42,271 nt of DNA from CAZEAP01 sp964510315 (GTDB lineage: Bacteria > Planctomycetota > Brocadiia > SM23-32). Both the position numbers and the translations under genes were made by a program. A model generated the notes under the pieces. It made no database searches, was not told the origin of the DNA, and worked only from the letters and a program-made list of their open reading frames with translations. Each line of letters opens with the position of its first letter. Positions within the stretch are counted from its first letter, which is position 1. Below, piece by piece: positions 33,937-41,394 of the stretch. The DNA is taken from assembly GCA_964510315.1 (NCBI GenBank), contig CAZEAP010000030.1, forward strand, positions 1 to 42,271, read 5' to 3'.

Positions 33937-36900
33937 TTAACCTTCCTCCTTCTGCTCCCTTCGTACTGTGAGGGCCTCCTCGATGGAGCGGACGTGCACG
34001 TCCGTCTGCGGGAATGCAATCACGATGCCCGCCTCCCGGAACGCCCGGTCGATCGCCATGTGCAACTCGTCCTGGATTCTCAGCCGGACCTCGACGCTGG
34101 GCACAAACACCCGCAGCTCGAACAGCAGTGCGCTGCCGCCGAATTCCAGAAACAGCACGTGGGGTTCGGGCTCATCCAGCACCTCGGAGTTCTCCCGGGC
34201 CACCCGCAGGAGTATCTCCCGCGCTCGCTCCGTGTCCGAACCGTAGGCTATGCCGACCGGCACGGTCACCCGGAGTATCCGGTCCGAGAGGGTCCAGTTG
34301 ATCAGCCGTCCGGTGATGAACTCCCTGTTGGGCACCACCAGTTCCTTGCGGTCCCAATCGGTAATGGTGGTGGCCCGTATGCGAATCTTGGAGACGGTGC
34401 CGGTGACGTCGCCGACCGTCACCGTATCCCCCACCCGCATGGGCCGCTCGAACAGGATGATGAGCCCCGAGACGAAGTTGGCGAAGATCTCCTGCAGTCC
34501 GAAACCCAGCCCCACGGTGACCGCAGCGGCCAGCCACTGCACCTTGTCCCAGGTCACCCCGACGGCGCCGAAGGCCAGGATGATGCCGACCACCGTGATG
34601 GCGTATCTGCAGATGCGCGTTATGGCGAAGCGGACCGCCGGTTCCAGGGGCAGGTGCTGCAGGGCGACGATCTCCAGGAGGCCCGGGATGTTTTTGGCCG
34701 CGACGGCGGTGACGAGGACGATTATCAGCCCGACGACCGCGGCGCCCAGGGTTATGTCCCTCCACAGCGGCGCCCCCCCCACGACGCCGAGGGCGGGAAT
34801 GATGTCGCTCCAGACAAGCCAGACAACCGCGATCAGGGCAAAGCCGAACAATGTCGTCAGCAACTGCTGGGACTGGGCGCCGATGGAATGTATCGACATC
34901 TCGGCCTCTTCGGCCGGCGGCGGCGCCTCCTCCGGCTCCTCCCCTTCCGCTTCGGCCTCTTCACGGGCTTCTCGTCTTCGCCGCGCCTCCTCCAGCGCCA
35001 GCTTCCTTCGGGTCACGAAGAGCCACCGCCGCATCAGCTCGTAGAGCAGCAACACGGCCAGCAAGAGCCAGAAAGTCAGCAGCAGCCGGCGTGAGACGAC
35101 CAGGGCGCCGTAGGAGTAGCCCATGCCCGCGGCGGCACCCAGCCCCAGGGGCACGGCAACCGCCAGCGGGTACCACAAGAAGCGGAGCTTGTCGAGCCAG
35201 CCGCCTTCCCGCCGGGCCAGCACTTCCTCCAGCACTCCGCCCCGCCGACGAAGTATCCGCTGGGTGAAGACGGCCAGGACCGCCATGCCAAATACGAAGG
35301 CGATCCGTCCCAGGGCTTCCCGCTCGGGATCCTCGTAGAAATGCAGCATGGCCACCAGAAATACCGAAGGCAAGATGAACCATCGCAGCCAGGCCAGGGC
35401 CCCTCGGAGCGCCGTCACCGGCCGCGTCCGCCAGCGGAAATGCAGGTCCGCCAGCCCCCCGTCCCGGCACAGCTTCCGCAGGAAAGCTATCGTCGCCAGC
35501 ACCACACCCGCCGAGAAAAGACCGCAGCCCACGGCCCTGGCGAAGTCTGTGGCCCCGACCGCACTCCACATCAGCGCACCCACCCCGATGGGCAGCAGAG
35601 GCCGCATCGCCGACACCAGAACCGTGGCCAGCAGCGCCCGGAGGGTATGAGCCATGCTGTCGGTTTCGATGTCGCGGGCCATTTCACCGCTCCGCTCCAG
35701 CACGCGGTTCAGCCTCCTGCGGAAGAACAGAACAGCCAGGAAAGCCAGCGCGAGGAGCGCGTAGGGGACCGGCCGTCGAGCCACGTTCCCCGCCAGCGAG
35801 GTCACCGTCCTGCCCCACGCCCCCGGCCGGACCAGCCAGCGAAGCGTGGAGCCGAGTCCCAACAGATCCCGCACGCCCAGCGGCCGGTTGCTGCGGAACC
35901 ACAGAATGTGTTCGTCGATGTAGGCCGCGAACTTTTCGGTGGTGCGGATCAGCTCCCGCTCGGTGGTGTCCAGCTCCTGAAGCCGGTCGAAGTATGCATC
36001 GTAGTCCCGGGTGATGGCCTGGAGAAGTTGGAGTCGGCTCTCCAGCAGTTTCCGGGCCTCGGTGCGGAGCTGCTGCCGGCGCTCCTCCGAAAGGGCACCG
36101 TCCAGAGTGTCCACCACCTGGTCCAGCCGCGCTTCCAGGTCGGCCATCTCCGCCCGTCGCTCCTCCAGCTCGAGCAGTTCCAGTTCGACCTCGGCGATCT
36201 TCGGTTCCCTGGCGTGGATGTGCCGCCGATGGTCGGCCACGCGGGGCAGTTCGGCGGACTTTTTCCGCAGCAGCAGCCCCAGTGCCTTGGTGAGTCCGGG
36301 AGACTTCTCCACTCGTTCGCGCACGCGTTCGAAATCCCCGTTCAGCGTTTCGACCCGGCTCTCCAGCCTGCGGAGCGTGCCGGTGGCATCTTCGATCTTG
36401 GGGATGATTTCCTCGGCTCGCCGGACGGCAAGTTCGCTGTTCTCCTCGGCAATATTTCGGAGTGGTTCGGGGACCTCGGTGGCTTCCCGCGCGGCTTCTT
36501 TGGCGGCCTGTTGGGCTTCCCGACGCCTGCGTTCCTCCACGATCTGCCGCCAGCGAGCGGCGATTTTTTCGACACGGGCCAGCTCGCGCTCCGCCTTGTC
36601 CCTGCGGGCCAACAGGAGTTCGCCCCGAGCATCGTAACTCAGAAGCTCCTGCCTCATAGCCTTCAGCCTGCTCTCGAGGGCCCTCTTGCGGGCCCTCAGG
36701 AGGGTCTGGTCGGCGGCGGCTGCGGGGGATATCTCCTCGGGACCTTCCCCCGCCAGCTTCTGCTCAACTTCTTCCAGTTTCTGTCGGGCTTCCGCCTCCA
36801 GCTTCGGGATTTCCGTCCGGCGTTCGGCCCGCCTTTTTTGATCGGCCTCCAGGGCGACGGACTTCTCCCTTGCGGCCACCGCCTCCGCCTCGGCCTCGGT

Positions 36901-37290
36901 GAGATACTGACGGAGTTCGGAGACCGGCACGTCGGGAACCTCCACTTCCACCTCCGGACTTTCCTCGGCCAGCTCCCGACGCAGTTCCCCCAGCTTCTCA
37001 GGGGCGGCCTTGCGCAACTGCTCGAACCGCCCGGCGTCCTGCTCGGCGCTCGCCGCCTCCTGGACGTTCCGGAGGGCCTGCCGGTAGAGTTCCAGCAGCC
37101 TTGTGCGCTTCTCCTCCGAAAGGCCCCTCGCTTCTTCCACAGCTTCTATGCGCTTTTGCAGGGCGCTTTCGGTTGGTTCGACGGGGGTGCTGAAGGCGCT
37201 CTCCTGGGCTGCCGCCGGCGGGCACACCGCGAGCCCCGCCAGAAGGATCCCCATCAGAAAAACGCTCACCCCCTGCGCCTTCGCTGTCAT
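33937..37290 (-). CDS. Large MscS-family mechanosensitive channel (MscK-like)
   Basis: This 1117-residue inner-membrane protein has a signal peptide (1-28, ending PAAAQ). A long, charged coiled-coil periplasmic region (about 40-440) follows, then about eleven membrane helices. The last part is an MscS core with FVSGLIILFERPMRVGDTV, GDVTGTVSKIRIRATTI and ELVVPNREFI. This architecture matches MscK/KefA-type channels, which release solutes on hypo-osmotic shock. A cytosolic loop before the core is unusually acidic and Pro-rich (EEAEAEGEEPEEAPPPAEEA). GGGGAGAGATC precedes the ATG and a promoter candidate lies 42-69 bases upstream. It appears to be transcribed on its own. Confidence 0.93.
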   Translation of the reverse strand: MTAKAQGVSVFLMGILLAGLAVCPPAAAQESAFSTPVEPTESALQKRIEAVEEARGLSEEKRTRLLELYRQALRNVQEAASAEQDAGRFEQLRKAAPEKLGELRRELAEESPEVEVEVPDVPVSELRQYLTEAEAEAVAAREKSVALEADQKRRAERRTEIPKLEAEARQKLEEVEQKLAGEGPEEISPAAAADQTLLRARKRALESRLKAMRQELLSYDARGELLLARRDKAERELARVEKIAARWRQIVEERRRREAQQAAKEAAREATEVPEPLRNIAEENSELAVRRAEEIIPKIEDATGTLRRLESRVETLNGDFERVRERVEKSPGLTKALGLLLRKKSAELPRVADHRRHIHAREPKIAEVELELLELEERRAEMADLEARLDQVVDTLDGALSEERRQQLRTEARKLLESRLQLLQAITRDYDAYFDRLQELDTTERELIRTTEKFAAYIDEHILWFRSNRPLGVRDLLGLGSTLRWLVRPGAWGRTVTSLAGNVARRPVPYALLALAFLAVLFFRRRLNRVLERSGEMARDIETDSMAHTLRALLATVLVSAMRPLLPIGVGALMWSAVGATDFARAVGCGLFSAGVVLATIAFLRKLCRDGGLADLHFRWRTRPVTALRGALAWLRWFILPSVFLVAMLHFYEDPEREALGRIAFVFGMAVLAVFTQRILRRRGGVLEEVLARREGGWLDKLRFLWYPLAVAVPLGLGAAAGMGYSYGALVVSRRLLLTFWLLLAVLLLYELMRRWLFVTRRKLALEEARRRREAREEAEAEGEEPEEAPPPAEEAEMSIHSIGAQSQQLLTTLFGFALIAVVWLVWSDIIPALGVVGGAPLWRDITLGAAVVGLIIVLVTAVAAKNIPGLLEIVALQHLPLEPAVRFAITRICRYAITVVGIILAFGAVGVTWDKVQWLAAAVTVGLGFGLQEIFANFVSGLIILFERPMRVGDTVTVGDVTGTVSKIRIRATTITDWDRKELVVPNREFITGRLINWTLSDRILRVTVPVGIAYGSDTERAREILLRVARENSEVLDEPEPHVLFLEFGGSALLFELRVFVPSVEVRLRIQDELHMAIDRAFREAGIVIAFPQTDVHVRSIEEALTVRREQKEEG

Positions 37291-37331
37291 GATCTCTCCC
37301 CGCGTCGGATTCCTCGGCTACCCACGGCCCC

Positions 37332-37359
37332 AGTTTACCATCGACGTCCGGCCGGTCAA
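37332..37359 (-). promoter_or_regulatory. Candidate sigma70-type promoter for the MscK-like channel gene
   Basis: On the minus strand TTGACC (37359-37354) and TAAACT (37337-37332) are 16 bases apart, with five and four consensus matches. They lie in the 242-bp gap between the dehydrogenase stop and the channel ATG. The rest of that gap shows nothing I can name. Confidence 0.5.
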
Positions 37360-37532
37360 ATGGGACGAAGCCCCTCAGCGAGCGCGGGAAAGCCCCGAGA
37401 GCGGCGCACAGGCCGGCGGAGAGCCGAGGAACCCCGACCGCTAAAACCACGGAAGAACGCAAATTGGACGCCTCAACAAGATCGGCGGGTTCGGCCGGGA
37501 TGCGCCGCGGAACAAGGCCCCATTCCAGCCAC

Positions 37533-38519
37533 TCAAGCCGGTTGTCCGGAGCGCGCTGAGGCCAGCAGACGGTCCAGGACCCGCAGGTTCCGCACCGCGT
37601 CTTCGGGCTCGATGGCCGGCGGGCGGTCGTCCAGCAGCCCCTGCGCAAAGTCCTCGATAACCAGTGCCCACTGGTCGGCCGGCGGCACCAGGATTTCCTC
37701 TCCTTCGTATTCCCGCCAGTATCGGATGATGCCTTCGGCATCCGCATTGGGCACCACGCCCTGAGGCACGAAGATGCGACCTTCGGTGCCGTAGACATCG
37801 TAGGTGCAGCCGAACTCCGTCAGAAGGGCGCAGCCGAGGCAGCCCACCACCCCCGAGGGAAACCGCAGCGTGCCCGTAAGGGATTCGTCCACCCCGTTTT
37901 GCGGGCCGAACAGAGCGGAGGCGGCGACCTGTTCGGGCTCCTCCCCGGCGATCAGGCGCATCACGCTCACGCAGTAGCACCCCAGGTCCAGCGTCGCCCC
38001 TCCCCCGAGGGCCTCGACCAGCCGGAAGTTGCCCGGGTCCCTGGCGGCGGCGCAGAAGACGCTCTGGATCACGCGGACCTCGCCCACCGCCCCGTCCTCC
38101 ACCATCTCCACCACCTTCCGGGCGAGCGGGTGGAAGCGGTACATGAGGGCCTCGGCGAACGGCACGTCCCTCTCCGCAAAGGCGGTCACCATCCTCTCGG
38201 CCTGCTCCGCGTTCTCCGCCAGGGGTTTCTCGCAGAGGGTGGGCTTTCCCGCTTCGGCACAGCGAACGCCCCACTCGGCGTGGAGGGCCGTCGGCAGCGG
38301 TAGATAGACGGCGTCCACCGCCTCGTCGGAGAGAAGCTCCTCGTAGGACCCGAACGCACGGGGAATGCCGAATTCTTCGGCGAACTCCTCGGCCCGCTCC
38401 CCCGAGCGGCTGGCGACGGCGAAGACCTCGCTGTTGTCCAACCCCTGCGCGCCGGGCACGAAGTGCTTCCGGGCGACGTCCGCCGTGCCCACTATTCCCC
38501 AGCGAATCACTTCAGCCAT
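37533..38519 (-). CDS. Gfo/Idh/MocA family oxidoreductase (second)
   Basis: This 328-residue NAD(P)-dependent dehydrogenase has the Rossmann start RWGIVGTADVARKHF and the signature LCEKPLAENAEQAE. MYRFHPLARKVVEMVEDGAVGEV and GGGATLDLGCYCVSVMRLI match the group that includes D-xylose 1-dehydrogenases and trans-dihydrodiol dehydrogenases. It is cytosolic. The sulfatase gene ends 25 bp upstream, so the two are probably one operon, and a desulfated sugar could feed the dehydrogenase. It differs clearly from the other family member at 22328, so they are not recent duplicates. Substrate and cofactor preference cannot be told from sequence. Confidence 0.94.
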   Translation of the reverse strand: MAEVIRWGIVGTADVARKHFVPGAQGLDNSEVFAVASRSGERAEEFAEEFGIPRAFGSYEELLSDEAVDAVYLPLPTALHAEWGVRCAEAGKPTLCEKPLAENAEQAERMVTAFAERDVPFAEALMYRFHPLARKVVEMVEDGAVGEVRVIQSVFCAAARDPGNFRLVEALGGGATLDLGCYCVSVMRLIAGEEPEQVAASALFGPQNGVDESLTGTLRFPSGVVGCLGCALLTEFGCTYDVYGTEGRIFVPQGVVPNADAEGIIRYWREYEGEEILVPPADQWALVIEDFAQGLLDDRPPAIEPEDAVRNLRVLDRLLASARSGQPA

Positions 38520-38544
38520 TTGCTGATCCCTCGGTGGATGTCGA

Positions 38545-40029
38545 TCAATCTTGTTTCCAGCGCTCCTCGCCGCCCCGCCACCAGTCGTGGGGGAACTCGT
38601 CGGCGAAGACCTGCTTCCCCGCTCGGGCCTCCCGGCAGGTACCGAGCTGGCCCCAGCCGTCTACCCCGAGAGTGGCCCCGTCCCGTTCCGGCACCACGTA
38701 GCGCTCGAACCAGCGCTCCAGCCGGGAGCGCAGCTCTCCGACCAACTCCTCCCTTCCGGGCTCCCCATAGAGGTTCGTCCCCTCAGAGGGATCGCCCTCG
38801 AGGTCATACAACTCGTAGGGTCCGTCCGGCAGGCGCTGGACGTACTTCCACCGGCGGGTGCGGATCATGCGGGCGTAGCCGTACTCGTCGAAGACGACCA
38901 CGTCACCCCGCTCGCCGGGTTCACCGGAACGCAGCAGCTCGGCGAAGCTCCGGCCGGGCAACTCGTCCGCCTCCGGGTTGGCTATGCCGAGGTAATCCAG
39001 AAGCGTGGGCATGAAGTCGTAGTGGCCGAGCATCTCCCCGGAGACCATCCCTTCCGGGAGGTGTCCCGGGCGGCTCAGGATTGCCGGCACCTTCACGGAG
39101 GTGTCGTACATGTTCAGGGGGCGGGTGCCGTTTCCCTTGCCGCAGATGCCGTGGTGGCCCATGTTCATGCCGTTGTCGCTGGTGAAGAAAACCAGCGTGT
39201 TCTCCCTCAAACCGTTTTCATCCAGCCAGTCGAGCACCCGCCCCACCCCCGCGTCCATCGCCTCGATGGAGGCGTAATACCCGCTGAGGTACTCCCGCCG
39301 CTTCCCCGGTTCCTCCAGGAAAAGGTGGTTCGCCTCCGCCCACGGATGCGGAGCTACGTCCGGCACGGACTCGAACGGGCAGTCGTTGTAGTAAGGGTCG
39401 AAATACTCGGCGGGATGCTGCTCACGATCCCAGGGGCTGTGGGGCGCGGTGTAATGCAGGCTCAGGTAGAACGGCCGCGACGAATCGAGCTGTCCGTCCA
39501 GGAACTCCAGGGCGCCGTCGGTGAAGGCGTCGGTCACGTAACGCGGCTCGAAGCGGACGGTCGACTCCCCGGAGACCAGCGGAGCACCGTAATACTTCCC
39601 GCCGGCGCGGGCGTGCGCATGCCAGAAGTCGAAGCTTTTCTGGGGGTGATGGCAGTCGCCGAGGTGCCACTTGCCGCTGAGGCCGCAACTATAACCCCGC
39701 GCGGCCAGCAGATCGGTGTAGCCGATCTGCCCCTGCAGGTAGGGGATGAGCTTCCCATCCCGCTCCGGCTCGACCACGCTGTTGCCCGCCCGGATCCAGT
39801 CGTGCACGCCGTGCTGGGAGGGGATACGCCCGGTCAGCAGGGAAGCCCGGGCGGGTGAGCAGACCGGCGAGGTGCAGAAGAAATTCTTAAAGCGGATGCC
39901 TTCGGCCGCCAGGCGGTCCAGGTTGGGGGTTCGCAGCTCCGAGTTGCCGGCGCAGCCGAGCGCCCAGCAGCCCTGGTCGTCGGTGAGGATGACGACGACG
40001 TTCGGGCTGTCAGGATCGTTGCCTGCCAT
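38545..40029 (-). CDS. Type I sulfatase (formylglycine-dependent)
   Basis: This 494-residue enzyme belongs to the arylsulfatase family. VVVILTDDQGCWALG carries the first metal Asp pair, and CSPARASLLTGR (57-68) is the full formylglycine signature with Cys57 as the residue to be converted. SGKWHLGD and SDNGMNMGHHG (Asp285-Asn286) complete the metal and sulfate site. The Cys type needs a formylglycine-generating enzyme, and no such gene is in the window. There is no signal peptide, so it should act in the cytosol, perhaps on imported sulfated sugars. The ATG at 40029 has no clear ribosome-binding site. The Gfo/Idh gene follows 25 bp downstream. Confidence 0.95.
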   Translation of the reverse strand: MAGNDPDSPNVVVILTDDQGCWALGCAGNSELRTPNLDRLAAEGIRFKNFFCTSPVCSPARASLLTGRIPSQHGVHDWIRAGNSVVEPERDGKLIPYLQGQIGYTDLLAARGYSCGLSGKWHLGDCHHPQKSFDFWHAHARAGGKYYGAPLVSGESTVRFEPRYVTDAFTDGALEFLDGQLDSSRPFYLSLHYTAPHSPWDREQHPAEYFDPYYNDCPFESVPDVAPHPWAEANHLFLEEPGKRREYLSGYYASIEAMDAGVGRVLDWLDENGLRENTLVFFTSDNGMNMGHHGICGKGNGTRPLNMYDTSVKVPAILSRPGHLPEGMVSGEMLGHYDFMPTLLDYLGIANPEADELPGRSFAELLRSGEPGERGDVVVFDEYGYARMIRTRRWKYVQRLPDGPYELYDLEGDPSEGTNLYGEPGREELVGELRSRLERWFERYVVPERDGATLGVDGWGQLGTCREARAGKQVFADEFPHDWWRGGEERWKQD

Positions 40030-40099
40030 CGGCAGCCATTCGACGAAGGGCTCTCCGGGGGATGCGCGGATTGGGCTCCGGACGGTTGCGTCTCGGTGC

Positions 40100-40444
40100 C
40101 TACTCGATGCGGACGCTGATGGACTTTCTCTCTTCTTTGATGTTAATCAGCTCTCCGCTGGCCCCCTCCTCGATCATGTCTACGATGAGGTCGGGCTCGA
40201 TCCGGCCCAGCTTGCCCTCGGGAACCATCCGGAGGCCCGCCTCGGCCATGGCAACCGGCACCCGGATGTTGACGTAGGACTCTTCGCCGGTCCCTTCAAT
40301 GACCGGATTGTGATCGACGACCGTGATGCAAAGATATCTTCTTTCGGCCACGGCTGGTTCTCTCCTCTCTGGTCTTGACGGCGCTTCCGGTTCAGGTTCG
40401 GGCGGTTCCGAAACCTCGAAAGTCTCCAATCCCTCGTCGCTCAT
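40100..40444 (-). CDS. Small protein with SHOCT-like (YvlB/LiaX N-terminal-like) domain
   Basis: This 114-residue acidic protein has a Pro/Glu-rich N-terminal tail (about 1-35) and a C-terminal domain. VNIRVPVAMAEAGLRMVPEG and IVDMIEEGASGELINIKEE resemble the short SHOCT-like domain found at the N-terminus of YvlB/LiaX proteins and in small DUF2089-type proteins. Those are linked to envelope-stress responses in some bacteria. AGGAGG lies five bases before the ATG, and a strong promoter candidate is upstream. It is followed by the sulfatase gene after 70 bp and is divergent from the LOG gene. The family call is moderate; no function is assigned. Confidence 0.75.
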   Translation of the reverse strand: MSDEGLETFEVSEPPEPEPEAPSRPERREPAVAERRYLCITVVDHNPVIEGTGEESYVNIRVPVAMAEAGLRMVPEGKLGRIEPDLIVDMIEEGASGELINIKEERKSISVRIE

Positions 40445-40492
40445 GGCACCCTCCTGGGAGTCCGATTGGGGGTTGGCTGAATCCCAGGTGTG

Positions 40493-40520
40493 TTTATAGC
40501 GGAAAGTTCCGGCGTGTCAA
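40493..40520 (-). promoter_or_regulatory. Strong sigma70-type promoter for the SHOCT-like gene
   Basis: On the minus strand a perfect TTGACA (40520-40515) and TATAAA (40498-40493) are 16 bases apart. The start of transcription is predicted about 40 bases before the ATG at 40444. It may also serve the sulfatase and dehydrogenase downstream. Confidence 0.6.
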
Positions 40521-40543
40521 CTGAAACCCGCCCCCCGCTCCGG

Positions 40544-40572
40544 TTGCGCGTTCCCCGGCGCCGCCTTAGAAT
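40544..40572 (+). promoter_or_regulatory. Candidate promoter for the LOG-family gene
   Basis: TTGCGC (40544-40549) and TAGAAT (40567-40572) have a 17-base spacer. The -10 box matches five of six consensus bases, the -35 box three. The predicted start lies about 40 bases before the ATG at 40620. It is back to back with the promoter at 40493-40520, only 23 bases apart. Confidence 0.45.
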
Positions 40573-40619
40573 CCGTCCGGTCCCCTGATCAGTTCTGCCT
40601 GCCGGGAAGGATGACCGAG

Positions 40620-41387
40620 ATGGAAAGCGACGATCTGCCGAAGCATCCCGACACGCCGCCCTTCAGCACCGAGGATGTGCTGGACGACTTCCAACTGCTA
40701 GACTCCGCCAGCCAGAGGAGCGATTTCGTCAGAAGCGACACCTGGCGCATCTTCCGGATAATGAGCGAGTTCGTCAGCGGCTTTGAACAGCTCACCAAGC
40801 TCGGACCCGCCGTCAGCATATTCGGAGGCGCCCGCATGAAGGAGTCCGATCCCTACTACGACGCCGCACGCCGAACCGCCAGGCTGCTGGCCGAAAGGGA
40901 CATCGCCGTCATCACCGGGGCCGGCGGCGGCGCCATGGAAGCCGCCAACCGCGGCGCGCAGGAGGGCGGCGGCACATCCATCGGACTGAACATCGAACTT
41001 CCGCACGAGCAGAGACCCAACGATTACCTGGACCAGCTTTTGAAGTTCCATTACTTCTTCGTCCGCAAGGTGATGTTCCTGAAGTACTCGGTGGGCTTCA
41101 TCCTGTTTCCGGGCGGCTACGGTACGATGGACGAGTTGTTCGAATCCCTCACGCTGGTGCAGACAGGGCGCAATCCCAACTTCGGGCTGGTTCTCTTCGG
41201 GAGAGATTACTGGGAACCGTTGATATCGTGGGTCCGCGGACCCATGGCGGAGCGGGGCTATATCTCACCGGAAGACCCCGATCTGTTCGAGGTCACCGAC
41301 GACCCACAACGCGCACTGGAGGTCATCCTGGAGCAGCTTCACGAGGTGGCGGCCGCCGCCGAAGCCCGCCGCCGGAACGAAGAATAA
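40620..41387 (+). CDS. LOG family protein (TIGR00730-type Rossmann fold)
   Basis: This 255-residue protein has the LOG family signature: GAGGGAMEAANRGA (100-113) and PGGYGTMDE (164-172), with Arg149-Lys150 in FFVRKVMFLKY. Characterised relatives are cytokinin riboside monophosphate phosphoribohydrolases or nucleotide-5'-monophosphate nucleosidases; many bacterial ones are wrongly called lysine decarboxylases. The N-terminal 50-residue extension with FVRSDTWRIFRIMSEFV is typical of the longer bacterial subgroup. ATG 40620 has AAGGA eight bases upstream; an ATG at 40611 directly abuts that site and is less likely. The right-hand repeat island begins just after its stop. Confidence 0.92.
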   Translation: MESDDLPKHPDTPPFSTEDVLDDFQLLDSASQRSDFVRSDTWRIFRIMSEFVSGFEQLTKLGPAVSIFGGARMKESDPYYDAARRTARLLAERDIAVITGAGGGAMEAANRGAQEGGGTSIGLNIELPHEQRPNDYLDQLLKFHYFFVRKVMFLKYSVGFILFPGGYGTMDELFESLTLVQTGRNPNFGLVLFGRDYWEPLISWVRGPMAERGYISPEDPDLFEVTDDPQRALEVILEQLHEVAAAAEARRRNEE

Positions 41388-41394
41388 CACCCCT

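Noticed and set aside
35341..37764. Plus-strand open frame (807 codons) antisense to the MscK-like channel
   Set aside because: Gln/Pro/His-rich translation opposite a coiled-coil gene with no family similarity.
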